The notes below the pieces were generated by a model, which saw only the letters and a program-made list of their open reading frames with translations, had not been told where the DNA came from and made no database searches. The position numbers and the translations under genes were made by a program. 64,000 nt of DNA from Neoceratodus forsteri (taxonomy: Eukaryota; Chordata; Ceratodontiformes; Ceratodontidae): contig CM028136.1 of NCBI GenBank assembly GCA_016271365.2, positions 468,408,001-468,472,000 on the forward strand, written 5' to 3'. Shown one piece after another: positions 31,814 to 43,620 of this stretch. How positions within the stretch are numbered: position 1 is the first letter of the stretch; each line of letters begins with the position of its first letter.

Positions 31814-32631
31814 GTGGGCTTTATGGTGGGTAGGTCCTCTGGAGATCATATGCAGAAACTGTTGCACCTAATCTCGGCGTCCAGGAACTCTGACATGCCA
31901 GCTGTGCTCATGTCCCTGGATGCTGAGAAAGCATTTGACCATGTTTCCTGGGACTTCCTTTTTGTTACACTGGCTCAGTTAGGGCTACCTGATGAGATCA
32001 TCCAATGGGTGCGGTTGTTATACGCCTCTCCATCAGCCCGTGTCTGGTGTAATGGAATGCTTTCAAATCCAATATCATTATTTTGTGGCACCAGACAAGG
32101 ATGCCCACTATCCCCCCCCTTTTTTATTTAGAGCCATTTATTTGTAAGCTATTATCATCACAAGAAATAACAGGTATCAAAGTTGGGCGCACAAGATATG
32201 CACTCTCTGCTTATGCATACAATTTACTGCTACATGTAGATAATCCTCAAACTTCCATTCCAGCCTTATTAATGGAAATTGAAACATTCTTTAAAGTGTC
32301 CTATTATAAGTTAAATCGATTTAAGACTAACATTTTCCCTCTTAACAGCAGAGTGATCCAGACTGAATTAGCAGCCCATCACCTCTCCTGGAAAGCTAAA
32401 TTTCTTACCTACTGGGGCATAATGGTAACACGGGATATGCCTGCAATGATCAAGGAGAATATTTCCAAATTACTAAAAGTTTTATATTCAGATATGGATA
32501 GATGGGGATCCCTCCCACTTTCCTTCTGGGGTAGACTCAGCACAGTTAAGATGAACATACTCCCTCGTGTTCTCTATCCACTGGGTTTGTTGGGCTGTTT
32601 TCTCCCCAAAAGCTGGTTTGCTAACCTCTAG
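31814..32631 (+). pseudogene. LINE J reverse transcriptase
   Basis: Motif A is MSLDAEKAFDHVSWDFLF (about 31910-31965), intact. Motif B is CGTRQGCPLSPPFF (about 32085-32125). After a frame change motif C reads LSAYAYNLLLHV (about 32206) where the family has AYADDLLL: both catalytic aspartates are lost. Then DNPQTSIPALLMEIETFF, YKLNRFKTNIFPLN and DMDRWGSLPLSFWGRLSTVK (thumb) follow as in Tx1-like elements. Confidence 0.85.
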
Positions 32632-32639
32632 AAGTCATT

Positions 32640-33790
32640 GAATGCTTTCATATGGAAAGGGAAAGGAGTTTGCAGGGCCTATTTCAAACTTACTGCACCT
32701 AAAACCTGAGGTGGTCTGGCAGCTCCATCCTTTTTTAGATATTATAGTACATTCCATGTTAGTAAGCCAGCCTACTGGACCCAGTGTATGCATCCCTCTA
32801 CTATGCTGAATTACTCTCCGTTATAGCTGGAATTGGAGAGGTACCTAGCATCACAATACTCCTACTCATTGTCTGCTCTCTTATATGTTACTCCCTCCAA
32901 TTTACCAAAACCACCCAAAAATACCCCGATAGGATGGCCAATTAGAGCATTGCACCAAACCTAGAACCATCTTTCTGTAAACTGGCATAAGTCACTGGAA
33001 CAGCCCCTTATATATAATCCCCATTTCAAAATAGGCGATAAGCCAATACTACCCACATTCTGGCCAGTGCTTAAGTACTCCAAACTTTCTGATTTAGTCA
33101 AACATGGGAAATGTATTCCTTTTGGCGAATACCAGTTATAGCATGAGGTGCCAGATACCTTCAGATTTAAGTTTATCCATGTTAGAAAAGCCATCCATTC
33201 CTTTGTAGGGAACACAACCTTAACCTTACCTACCACTGAATTAATTATGCTCTTGCAAATGGCAAGACAACCTCATGCAGTCTTTTTAGTATACAAAAAA
33301 CTGCAGGATATAGACCTGGCTTTGCCAAAAGGTATCTGTTACTACTGGACACAGGAATTAGAACTGCCTGCAGACTCTTTTTTGTGGGAAAAACTTTGGC
33401 AGAATATATATATAAATTCATAAAGCAAGACAGGCTAGATCAAGTTCAATTTAACATTATGCACAATATATACTTCACCCCAGTAAAGTTAAACAGAATT
33501 GGCCTTTGCCCATCTCCAATGTGTGCATGGTGCAAACTTGAAAATAGTACTTTATATCATGTGTTGTGGAGCTGTTCTAAGGTACACATCTTCTGGCAAT
33601 CCATCAGGAGGGTTTTAGATCCATTATTGGGCCTAGACACATTGTTCACCCCTGAAGCCTGTTTAATATATTTATTTCCCCCTTGAACACCCAAAATCAG
33701 GAAGGCACACCTTGCTTTAATAGCTGCCACTGCCAAATTATTAGTTATGAAGTAGTGGAAGGAGGAATTTTTGCCCTCAGTCACAGAGTG
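32640..33790 (+). pseudogene. LINE J C-terminal region with CCHC knuckle
   Basis: FIWKGKGVCRAYFKL begins the C-terminal domain. EYIYKFIKQDRLDQVQFNIM and MCAWCKLENSTLYHVLWSC (33510-33575) follow, with C-x2-C-x8-H-x4-C in the position of the L1/Tx1 zinc knuckle. LDTLFTPEACL closes it. Frames shift near 33110 and 33400. Confidence 0.78.
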
Positions 33791-34476
33791 GTATAGAGAA
33801 ATATTTCTGGCATTACAACTAGAAAAGCATATTGCCTATATGAGAGATAGGATCCAAACTTATCAGAGTCTTTGGGGCCCTCTTGAAGCACTGCTTTCTA
33901 TATAGAAGCCACAAGTCCTCCACTATTCCATCTAATGGACTGTGAGCTCTTACAGTATAATCTTTAGAACATGCTCCAACACTATGTATTATATGTACTG
34001 ATATTATCAAAAGTCTTAAGGAAATGCTTGGTAGGGTGGTTATGGGGAGGGAGGAGGTGTGTGGTTTATATATGTAACTGATGTATGTCTACATTGTTAT
34101 TTTGTCTTTAATTCTTCTTTGTAATAGTATGCAGTCCTACTGAATTGTTTTATCTGTCAAATATGTATGCTTGACTGCCTTAAAGAGGAGAAAAAATTCA
34201 ATAAAATATATTTAATAAAAAAAAAAGAAATTGTTGTGGATCTACCCAAGGGTCTGAAACTGAAGATCGTATGACAAAAAGGGGAAGAGAGGAGGACAAA
34301 CTTGACAACACTATGGAATGGACCTTAGTAAAGAGTAACAAAGAAAAAAAAGGTTGAAGGGCTCTCAGCCACAAAGAAATATCACTAACAAATAGGCATA
34401 GTCCATTAGAAAACATGTATAGAAAACAAAGACATGAGGCAGATATGAGTCCTAACTACACTTAAATTAGAAAAGA

Positions 34477-34965
34477 ATTAAATAAACTAGTAGTGGGAGA
34501 CTCTAGCATTAGATATGCAGAGTCAGAAATTTGTAAGAATGACAAAGAAAACACAGTGCTTACCTGCCTCCCAGGTGCTACAGTTGCAGATGTCCAAAAA
34601 TCCCTTAACAAGCTAAAGATAGAAAAACAAGCAGTAGTAATAGTACATATTGAGTCAAATGACATGGATAAATCTCACGAGAAGGACATTTGCCTGAACC
34701 TAATCACAATGGGGAAAAACATTCAAGAAAAAAGGTGTAGATGGCAATCTCAAGCATCTTATCAATACCCAGAGCCCATGTAGGGAAGAATAAGATAATA
34801 GAAAGAATAAACACTAGGCTCTCTAACTGGTGTAGTCAAGAAGGTATTATGTTTATAAATAATTCAGACATCTTCACGACAAGTCCTATTCTATACTTCA
34901 AGGATGGGTTGCACCTAAATAAAAAAGGGCTTTCCTACTGGGAAGAAGCTTTTCAAACTCATTAA
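34477..34965 (+). pseudogene. LINE K ORF1, SGNH-hydrolase-like (esterase) domain
   Basis: KLVVGDSSIRYAES carries the block I G-D-S nucleophile motif (34496-34504). VVIVHIESNDMDKS matches block III, usually GTND, with E-S in place of G-T. FKDGLHLNKKGLSYWEEAF (about 34900-34950) carries the D-x-x-H block. CR1-type LINEs are known to carry an esterase-like ORF1 with this layout. There is a frame change near 34740. The role in retrotransposition is thought to be RNA/particle-related, not metabolic. Confidence 0.8.
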
Positions 34966-34981
34966 ATAAGCTCTGTTTAAA

Positions 34982-35930
34982 ATGAGCAGTTTGGGGGAAA
35001 CAAGTAGTCCACCACAGTCATGGAAACAACCAAATATGCATATGGGAAAACTGAACATCAAAAATAAAACAAACAGTAAAATCAAATGCTATCTGGCAAA
35101 CATCAGGAGCATTAACAACAAATTCTACAAACTGTTAGCAATAGTCAAACAGAAAGTTGGTGGAATGAAAATAATATCTGAAATAAATGTATCCCAGGAT
35201 ATGAAACTTTTTACCAAAATAGAAAAAATAAGAAGCGAAGAGGAATAATTATGTTTATCAATGGCTTATTTAAACCAAGTGACATAACTTACTCTAAAAT
35301 AAGAAGGACCCAAATGCCAACTCATAAACCTTATGGATAAGGGTATTTCCAAATCATAAGAGTAGCTTCATTATTGGACTGGGATACCACCCACCAGATG
35401 CTACCCTTGAGGATACATCCTGTATAACCAACGAATTGGAACTTGTATGCGAAGGAGATGCATTATTTTTAGGGGATATGAATCTGGGCAAGATAAACTG
35501 GGTGACGTCCTTGGTAAACTCTGCCCACAACAACATTTTTATTGCAGTATGTGAACAGCTTGCACTTCACCAGTATGTGTCTGGCCCCAACAGAGGGACA
35601 AACATACTGAACATTGTACTAGGGACAGAAGGACTAAACATAAACAACTGCAATGTGGGTCCACATCTGGGAACTAGTGACCATAATTCAACTATTTAAC
35701 ATAAGTTTCCCATATACTACACACCCAAATGAAAGTGTTTTCTGTAATTATAATAAGGCATATACAATAAAGATCTCTAATATACAATCTGGAACAGACT
35801 GGGATTCTATGTTCATCGATTTTGACACAGAGCAAATGTGGTCTAATATAAAGGTTTTCATTTTGGATCTATGTAATAAATGTATTCCTAAAGATTGGCA
35901 AAACAAATTGAATAATAGATTACAGTGAAT
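34982..35930 (+). pseudogene. LINE K ORF2 endonuclease
   Basis: KIKCYLANIRSINNKFYKLL is the first motif (N-I-R-S). MKIISEINV stands for the ISETW motif, with the glutamate kept. In a later frame ALFLGDMNLGKINW gives the GDxN motif, GPNRGTNILNIVLGTEG follows, and GPHLGTSDHNS gives the S-D-H motif. The linker CIPKDWQNKLNNRLQ follows before the break. Frameshifts near 35250 and 35400. Confidence 0.8.
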
Positions 35931-35960
35931 TACAAGGCTGTAATTTCATCAAGAGGTTCT

Positions 35961-37380
35961 GAAATTACTGTATTACAGGTGGAGCTTACATTTTTGTGAC
36001 TTTTTTATCATTGGGCTAAGCAAAATTACTGTTTGACACTGTGTTTTATTTTATTCTTGTTTGTTGAAAAGGTTTGTTGTCTCAGAGGTGTTTCAGTCTC
36101 CTTCTCACATTGAAGGAGCTAATTGCTTTTCCTCCCACAGCTCTTCCAAAGGATTAGGTGTGTATGTGGGGGTGGAGCTGGCAAACTGTCAGTAATTTCC
36201 AACAGAAAGAAGGGTTAAAAGTCAGGTTAGTTGATATCTTGTAGAGAAGACTTGGTTTGCTGGCCAAGGCACCTAGCTTCACCTGAGCTCTTTCCTTCTA
36301 AGACTGCTTGAAAGGCAGAGTAGAGAAACTTACCAGAGCAAGGGAGAAGGATTAAGACTTAGTTTGGCTAAGCAGATTTACTGTGTGGTGGTGTTTTGAT
36401 TTTTTACTCACAGGGATTGCTACTGTTTGTGGCTAACATTTCATTGCTTTATTTTTTCTCTGATTCAAATTGTTGTTGCTGGTATACCTTCTTCTGCATT
36501 ATTACAAGGTGTGCCTACAGGTGTGTGCTAACAGATTACTGCTGTAATCTTCTGATTCAAATTGTCTTTTGCAAGGTATATCTTCTGTTACTGCTTTATT
36601 TTTCTCTGGAGCAAAGTGTTTCTTACAGGGTATATCTTCTCTGAAATTACTGTATTACAGGTGGAGCTTACATTTTTGTGACTTTTTTATCATTGGGCTA
36701 AGCAAAATTACTGTTTGACACTGTGTTTTATTTTATTCTTGTTTGTTGAAAAGGTTTGTTGTCTCAGAGGTGTTTCAGTCTCCTTCTCACATTGAAGGAG
36801 CTAATTGCTTTTCCTCCACAGCTCTTCAAAGGATTAGGTGTGTATGTGGGGTGGAGCTGGCAAACTGTCAGTAATTTCCAACAGAAAGAAGGGTTAAAAG
36901 TCAGGTTAGTTGATATCTTGTAGGTAGAAGACTTGGTTTGCTGGCCAAGGCACCTAGCTTCACCTGAGCTCTTTCCTTCTAAGACTGCTTGAAAGGCAGA
37001 GTAGAGAAACTTACCAGAGCAAGGGAGAAGGATTAAGACTTAGTTGGCTAAGCAGATTTACTGTGTGGTGGTGTTTTCATTTTTTACTCACAGGGATTGC
37101 TACTGTTTGTAGCTAACATTTCATTGCTTTATTTTTTCTCTGATTCAAATTGTTGTTGCTGGTATACCTTCTTCTGCATTATTACAAGGTGTGCCTACAG
37201 GTGTGTGCTAACAGATTACTGCTGTAATCTTCTGATTCAAATTGTCTTTTGCAAGGTATATCTTCTGTTACTGCTTTATTTTTCTCTGGAGCAAAGTGTT
37301 TCTTACAGGTATATCTTCTCTGAAATTATTACAGGTGGTGCTTTACAGGTTTTACAGTTTTATCTAACATTAGGATAAGC
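35961..37380 (+). repeat. CR1 5' UTR tandem units: two of ~680 bp plus a partial third
   Basis: GAAATTACTG / GAAATTATT starts at 35961, 36643 and 37322 (682- and 679-bp steps). The first two units differ by only a handful of substitutions and small indels, for example CTCCCACAGC versus CTCCACAGC, so they arose recently. The unit ends with repeated CAGGnnTATCTTCT..GATTCAAATTG motifs. By analogy with promoter monomers of other LINEs the units may drive transcription; no core promoter was proven. Confidence 0.88.
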
Positions 37381-37724
37381 TTTCAGGTTACTCCATTTGT
37401 TGTTGACTGATTGTTTCTGCTCTTACCTCCTTGTTCTTTCGTCCGTGGTTCTTCTTTTTAGGCAGGGAAGGCCCAGCCACCCACCCCATCCCCAACCACC
37501 CACGCTACACTCCTTTTATAGGTACCACAGTTGTGACATTTCCTGTGGCAGAGCAGGAAGGGCGGATCAGTGGGGCCTCCACAAAGTGATCTCATTTACA
37601 GGGCACTAGTAATTTAACTTGTTATAACAAGTTAAACAAAGCACAATTAAACCATTACTTGCATTTTTCCTTTTTTTCCTTCTAATTACTCTGACTAGGT
37701 TACAAACCCAGCAACTTATTTGGA

Positions 37725-38690
37725 ATGGATTTCATTAACTGCAGGTACTGTGGAACAATTTTCAGAAGGACAGTCTTACAGGATTTAGGACACTGTCCTA
37801 CATGCTGAGCCTTTGGAGATCTTAGGTCTCAGCTCCGGGCAGCATGGGCAGAGATTGCACGCCTCAAATTTCATATTGAAGAGGAAATACATTATAAGAA
37901 CCACCCGCCATTTCCCCAGCATCCAACAGAAAAACCTCGACCGCAGAGGGTAGTTGGTCCAGGAGGTTGGCAGGTGGTTAGGAGGAGCAAATCAGGTGCC
38001 CCATCACTCTCTGCTCTCCAACACATTACCTCCAAAACCATATAACGCTAACAAACAGGTATCTGCCTCTATCTCTGAAATCAAATAAAGAGGCAGAAGA
38101 CACTGCAGAGCAGGACACTGCAGCACAGGAGCTAGCACAACAATACTCACCCAAATCAGGAACCAAACTAAACAAGCACAAAGGAAATCCAAAAACTTCT
38201 GATCATAGGAGACTCCATGATTAGGGAGTTGATACCCATCTCCAGCCAGGGTGATGGTCAGATGTCTCCAGGTACATCAGCATGGAGAGACACTGACGCA
38301 TTATCAAAATTGTTCACAAAGCAGGAGAAAACATTGATGTCCTAGTACACATAGGGACTAATGATCTCGCCAGCCCGGTCAGTTGTGGAGACCAAGGAAC
38401 ACCTGACTAAGCTGGGTGACAAACTATCATCTATTTCGTCCGGCATCTCCTTCTCTGAGATCCTGCCAGTCTGGGAGAAAGGAACAGATGGACGGAAGGT
38501 CAGAAAGGAGAGATGGGGAGCTAAACACGTGGCTCAAGGACTGGTGCCAGGAAAAAGGACACAGATTTGTAGGGAACTGGCAACAGTTCTGGGGCGAAGT
38601 TCTTTAAATTTGATGGACTGCATCTGACTAAAGAGAGTCAGTGCATTGGGGCAGAAGTTTGGCGTCTTTGCAGAATATTTAAACTAGCAA
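37725..38690 (+). pseudogene. CR1 ORF1: N-terminal zinc finger plus SGNH (esterase-like) domain
   Basis: ATG at 37725 starts MDFINCRYCGTIF..LGHCPTC, a C-x2-C..H-C-x2-C finger, then a coiled region (AEIARLKFHIEEE). LLIIGDSMIRELIP gives the G-D-S block (38208-38216), DVLVHIGTNDLA gives the G-T-N-D block (38336-38371), and FDGLHLT (about 38604) gives the D-x-x-H block. All three SGNH signature blocks read correctly although in-frame stops (for example after the finger) and frame breaks separate them. CR1 ORF1 is an RNA-associated protein needed for mobility; here it is disabled only lightly. Confidence 0.82.
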
Positions 38691-38879
38691 ATGGGGAGAG
38701 GGTGCAGCACCCCATACGTCGAATGGGAAGAACACCCTCCCCTCAGCTAGTGGTCAAACAGGAATTCAGCGTGTTTGCCATTCATTTGCATCACCAGGTA
38801 AGAAAAAGGTTTGTCTCCCATACGATGCACAGGGTAATGCCAAACTTCACCCAACAACTAACACACCAAAATCTGGCCA

Positions 38880-39855
38880 ATGGAAAATCATGTACACAAT
38901 GCTCACAGCCTGGGAAATAAGATCCCAGACCTGCAGGCAATAATGTCAGGCTAAACTGGACATAGTAGCAATTAGTGAGCGTGGTTTACCAGTAACCACA
39001 CTTAGGAGACTTCAGTACCTGGCTATGTATTGTTCAGAAGAGACCGAGGTGCAAAAGGGGAGGTGGCCCTGTATGTTAATGAAAATATCAAAGCTACAGA
39101 AATTCAGAATACACATAAGGAGCCAGAAGAACTGTGGGTCACCCTGGAAAAGAAATGGGACAGCCATAAGAACTGGGGTTGTCTACAGGCCCCCAGACCA
39201 GAGGGAGGACATAGACACATTACTGTTAGAAGATATACAAAACATGACAGCTAAAGGGGAGGTTCTGATAATGGGAGACTTCAACTTGCCAGATATAGAT
39301 TGGTCAATACCAGCAGGAACATCTGCCAGAACTAGACTCATAGTGGATTCCCTGCAGGGGGAGGGCCTCAAACAACTGGTACAGCAACCCACAAGAGACA
39401 GGGCTATCCTAGATCTAGTACTGACTAACAAAGAAGGATCACAGATCTCCAGGTAGAAGGTCACCTGGGGTCCAGTGACCATCACATGGTATGGTTCAAT
39501 TTGGCTACTACATCTAAATCATCCCATTCAAGGCAAAAATATGGGACTTCAGAGGAGCTGACTTTGATAAGATGGCCAACAGAGTTAAGCTAGCCCTGGC
39601 AAAAAGAAACACAGGTGAGGAGGTACAGGCAAAGTGGGCAAGCATAAGGATACAATACTTGAAGCAACATCCCATTGTGTTAGACAGAAAAGGAAGTGCA
39701 AAGAAAAGGAAACCACTTTGGTTCTCAAATACAGTAGCAGAAAAGGTCAGAGCCAAAAGGCTGGCCTTCAGAAAATATAAGGAACACAGCGGGATGAAGA
39801 TAGGAGGCATACCAAACTGCCCTAAGGGAAGCAGGTAAGGCAGTAAGGCAGGCAA
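38880..39855 (+). pseudogene. CR1 (36-41.7 kb) endonuclease and linker
   Basis: LDIVAISERGLPV (ETW motif decayed) lies near 38960. GVVYRPPDQREDID, VLIMGDFNLPDIDW (39262-39303, catalytic D and N intact), VQQPTRDRAILDLVLTNKEG and, in the next frame, GSSDHHMVWF-type sequence near 39468-39495 complete the domain. The linker runs through KKRKPLWFSNTVAEKVRAKR to 39838. Frame breaks near 39030, 39230 and 39455. Confidence 0.83.
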
Positions 39856-40072
39856 AGTCCCAAACTGAGAAACACTAGCACGAACAGTAAAGAAGGTGAC
39901 AAGACTTTCTATAGATACATTAGTGAAGGAGAAAGTCTAGAGGGGGTACTAAGCTTAATGGAGAAAAGGGAGCATGTGAGGAGGAGGACCCTGTAAAGGC
40001 ATCTATCCTAAATAGATACTTTGCTCAGTATTTACTGAAGAGAAGGTAGGGCAGGGCCCACAGCTCAGCATC

Positions 40073-41430
40073 ATGGACACAGGGGAGGGAGGTGAGCACT
40101 ACTCCTTCACAAAAGAAAGGGTCCTACAAGAGCTTGCTAAGCTCAGGGTGGATAAGGCAATGGGACCTGATGGCATACATCCCAGGGTACTTAAGGAGCT
40201 AAAGGAAGGACTAGCAGAGCCATTAGCAGAATTGTTTAGTGAGTCTCTGAGCACAGGAGAGGTCCCAGAAGACTGGAGAAGGGCTCATGTGATCCCGCTC
40301 CACAAGAGTGGTAGCAGGGAGGAGGCGGGGAACTACAGACCAGTCAGTCTTACCTCAGTAGTGGGCAAGATTATGGAGGCACTCCTTAAGGAAAGGATAG
40401 TGCAACACCTGGAATCCATAGGGGCACAGGATCCAAGACAGCATGGGTTTACAAAAAGGAAGGTCCTGTCAAACTAATCTCATGGATTTCTTTGACTGGG
40501 TAACCAGAGTGGTGGACCAAGGGGGGAGCAGTTGATGTCGCCTACCTTGACTTCAGCAAAGCTTTTGACACTGTTCCACATAGAAGATTGATAAATAAGC
40601 TAGGTAGGCTCGGGGTGGGTCAGAAGTTGGTCAACTGGGTGGCAAACTGGTTGACTGGCAGAAAACAGAGAGTGGTGGTAAATGGTATACAGTCAGAAGA
40701 GATGCAAGTCACAAGTGGGGTACCTCAGGGATCAGTCCTGGGGCCAGTCCTATTCAACATCTTCATTAGTGACTCGCAGATGGACTAGAGGGTAAGGCTT
40801 GTCTGTTTGCAGATGACACCAAGATCTGCAACAGAGTAGATGATCCAGATGGGGTGGGCAGAATGAGAAGAGATCTGGATAAACTAGCAAAATGGTCAGA
40901 AGAGTGGCAACTGGGATTTAATGCAAAAGTGCAAAATCATGCACATAGGGAGAAAACCCTGAAGCCACTTATAGGCTGGGAGGAGTTGCTAGCAGTCACA
41001 AAGGAAGAAAGAGACTTGGCATCATCATCACTGATGACCTAAAATCATCAAGCAGACCTCTAAAGCAGTAGGTAAGGCTAGGGGGTGTTAGGGTGTATTA
41101 GTAGGGGTATCACAAGTCGTAAGAGGAGGTAATAATCCTCTGTACAAGACATTGGTTAGGCCCCATCTGGAGTACTGCGTGCAGTATTGGAGGCCACACC
41201 TTCACAAGGACATTAACAAATTGAGGCAGTCCAGAGAAGGGCAACCAAAATGGTGCAGGGACTGCATCAGAAGACATATGAGGACAGATTAGCGACTCAA
41301 TATGTATACCCTTGAGCAAAGGAGGGAGAGGTGGTATGATCGAGACATTTAAACACCTTAAGGGCATAAACAAGGTGAAAGAGTCTAACATGTTTAAATA
41401 TAAGAAAATTGCAGGACAAGAGGACACAGC
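40073..41430 (+). pseudogene. CR1 (36-41.7 kb) reverse transcriptase, thumb and C-terminus
   Basis: ELAKLRVDKAMGPDGIHPRV and DWRRAHVIPLHKSG..NYRPVSL (fingers) are followed by QDPRQHGFTKRK. After a one-base break motif A reads [15 protein letters not shown] (40535-40575), motif [19 protein letters not shown], and motif C CLFADDTKIC (40802-40831), with all catalytic aspartates present. The thumb WSEEWQLGFNAKV and C-terminal [17 protein letters not shown] sequence near 41155-41190 follow with further breaks. Few lesions separate it from a continuous frame. Confidence 0.86.
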
Positions 41431-41719
41431 ATGAGATTAGAGGAGGCCGATTAAGGGGAATGTGAGGAAATTCTTTTCTACAGAAAGAGTGGTAGATGCA
41501 TGGAATAGCTTACCACAAAAGTGGTGGCTATGAATACAGTGCAGGGCTTCAAACAGGCATGGGATAGGCATAAGGAGCAATACAAATGACTATGAATAGA
41601 TAGGTCACTGACAGAGCAAAGGCCGATGGCACATTTATAAGGTAGAAAAAGAAATGGGCAGACTGGATGGGCCTTGCGGTCCTTATCTGCCGTCAACTTC
41701 TATGTTTCTATGTTTCTAT

Positions 41720-41769
41720 GGGGACATAGATAACCTCAAGAGCGAAGCTCAAGAGGTTTCTATGTCCCC
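41720..41769. repeat. Hairpin directly after the CR1 tail
   Basis: GGGGACATAGATAACCTC (41720-41737) pairs with GAGGTTTCTATGTCCCC (41753-41769), with one bulged base and a 15-nt loop. The right arm contains the CR1 tail octamer TTTCTATG. Confidence 0.75.
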
Positions 41770-42425
41770 AGAACCTCTAGATGAAATTTCAGCTGAGTAA
41801 TTTACTGTAACCTATTTTTTATTTTTTGTAATATATGGATCTGATTTGGAAAATGTGCTGCTTTTTTAAATTCTGTGAACTGGGCTGGCCTCCTGTTGCA
41901 CTGAAGATGTGCTCACTCTTGGCCGACCACCCACAGTATTGAAACTGTGCCCAACTCAAGTTTGTGATGAAAGTTTTTATTTTAATTTGGTAGTCCTACT
42001 GTTTACTTTCTTTCTTCATTTGGCAGGTAATCCACTTTTCCTTTTGCTGAGGAAATAAAAGCAAAGAAATGAACTGGCCATAACTTGCGTTGGTCTCACT
42101 AAGCAAGAGTAAAAGTCCGCCATGTTTTTGCAGTTGGTTTGCCCGCCTACTGAGAAAGTCTGCCAATGGCATTGCACGTTGTTACATTGGGTGCACAGAC
42201 TGGAACATGGCACCATGGCAACCGTGTTTGTGTGGCAGGGAGACTGGCGCATTCACTGTGGGGTTTCAGTGATAATGCTATCGTTTGAAGCTGAAATGAT
42301 AGTAATATCAGCAGTGAACGATATTATTATCACTTGAGGAAGGGTAGTATTATGGGAAAGGGAGCAGTGCATTACAGGGATTTTTTTATATGCTTTTTGG
42401 GGGTATTATTTTAACAATCCATATA
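41770..42425. other. No gene; one further hairpin
   Basis: Intervening DNA between the CR1 tail and resumption of LINE K. It holds an imperfect hairpin TGATAATGCTATCGTT (42270-42285) / AACGATATTATTATCA (42317-42332), 14 of 16 pairs. No coding match. Confidence 0.5.
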
Positions 42426-42429
42426 TTAC

Positions 42430-43620
42430 AATAACAATAACAAATTAAGACCAAGATGGTTAAACAGTAAGATTAGGAAATTAATATAAAAAAAACACAC
42501 AAGTGTCCTACACTTACAAAAAAATGCAAACATCAAACTACTGGAATAAATACAAACAACTAGAAAAAATGTAAAATAGCAATAAGAAACTTTAAGAAAA
42601 ACACTGAACTATACCTTGCTACAAATACAACAAAAACAATAGCAAAACGTTTTATAGTTATATCAATACTTAAAAAAAAAACATGCAGGGTGGGGTCACT
42701 TGAACATAATAATCATGTGGTACATGAAGCAGGACTTATGGCAGAGGTTTTCAATACATGCTTTAGTAGTATTTATAGCGCTAAACATAACACACCTCTG
42801 AATTATGATAGCAACCAAACAGAACACATTACCATTACTGGAAGATGAAATATCTGATAAGATCAAACTTATCAGGGAAGATTGCTTACCAGACCCTGAC
42901 CACATCACAGGTAAAATTGTTAAAATAATGTCCAAACACCTCTTATACCTGCTTAACAGACTATTTGAAAGCAGTTTAAAGTCTGGTTATGTGCCTCTGG
43001 ACTAGTAGACGTCCAATATCACTTCAAATTTCAAGAAAGGGAACAAAACAAAGGTCAAAAACTACAGATCAATTAGCTTGACATCTTTGGTGGGAAAGAT
43101 ATTGAAAGGTATCATAAAAGAGTGGCTGGACTGCAGATAGATAGCATAGATAGAACACAACATGGTTTTGTCAAAAAAATATCATGCCTGACAAATTTAC
43201 TGTGTTTTTATGAAACAGTAAGCAAAAGACTTAACAATAAATTCCCCTATGACATCATTTTTATCGATTTCAGTAAAGCTTTCGACAGGGTACCCCCACA
43301 ACTACGTAACAGTTAAACTAATGTGGAGAAATGTACAAAAAGAGTACATAAAGTGGATATATAACTGGTTGGATGGGAGAACACAGAGGGTGATGATTAA
43401 TGGACACTATTCTGGAATATCAGGAGTCACCAGTGGAGCCCCTAGCGCTCTGTGCTGGGCCCCTATATCTTCTAAGTTTATATTACTGACATAACTGAAA
43501 AAATATACAACAATAACATAAGGTTCACAGATGATCTGAAAGTGGGGGGTGTCTGCAGTACTCTGGAACATATGTCAATACAGAGAGAGATCTTGATAAC
43601 ATCACTGAGTGGACAAAATA
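42430..43620 (+). pseudogene. LINE K linker and reverse transcriptase
   Basis: LRPRWLNSKIRKLI begins the linker. DEISDKIKLIREDCLPDPDH and YRSISLTSLVGKIL are RT finger blocks. TQHGFVKKISCLTNLLCFYE leads to motif A IIFIDFSKAFDRVPP (about 43245-43290), with aspartates intact. Motif B is ISGVTSGAPSALCWAPI, degraded. Motif C is IRFTDDLKVGG (about 43518-43550), with D-D intact. Several frame changes occur, near 43010, 43310 and 43480. Confidence 0.84.

Larger units (their letters stand above)
31805..34226 (+). mobile_element. Tx1/L1-like LINE, 5'-truncated (LINE J)
   Basis: It starts within RT (GFMVGRSSGDHMQKLLHLIS) and runs to a CCHC knuckle and a 3' end CAATAAAATATATTTAATAAAAAAAA near 34226. Its sequence style matches the LINE at 45.6-54.0 kb closely enough to place both in one family. 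5' truncation plus an A-rich end fits target-primed insertion. Confidence 0.82.
35958..41720 (+). mobile_element. CR1 LINE, near full length (about 5.76 kb), best preserved in the window
   Basis: Layout: tandem 5' units (35961-37380), a short leader, ORF1 with a zinc finger and SGNH domain (37725-38690), ORF2 endonuclease (about 38880-39455), linker, RT (40073-40860), C-terminus, 3' UTR with GGGCAGACTGGATGGGCC (41657-41674), and an octamer tail of TTTCTATG repeats ending at 41720. Both RT catalytic motifs are intact and frame breaks are few single-base events, so it is young compared with neighbouring copies. Confidence 0.88.
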
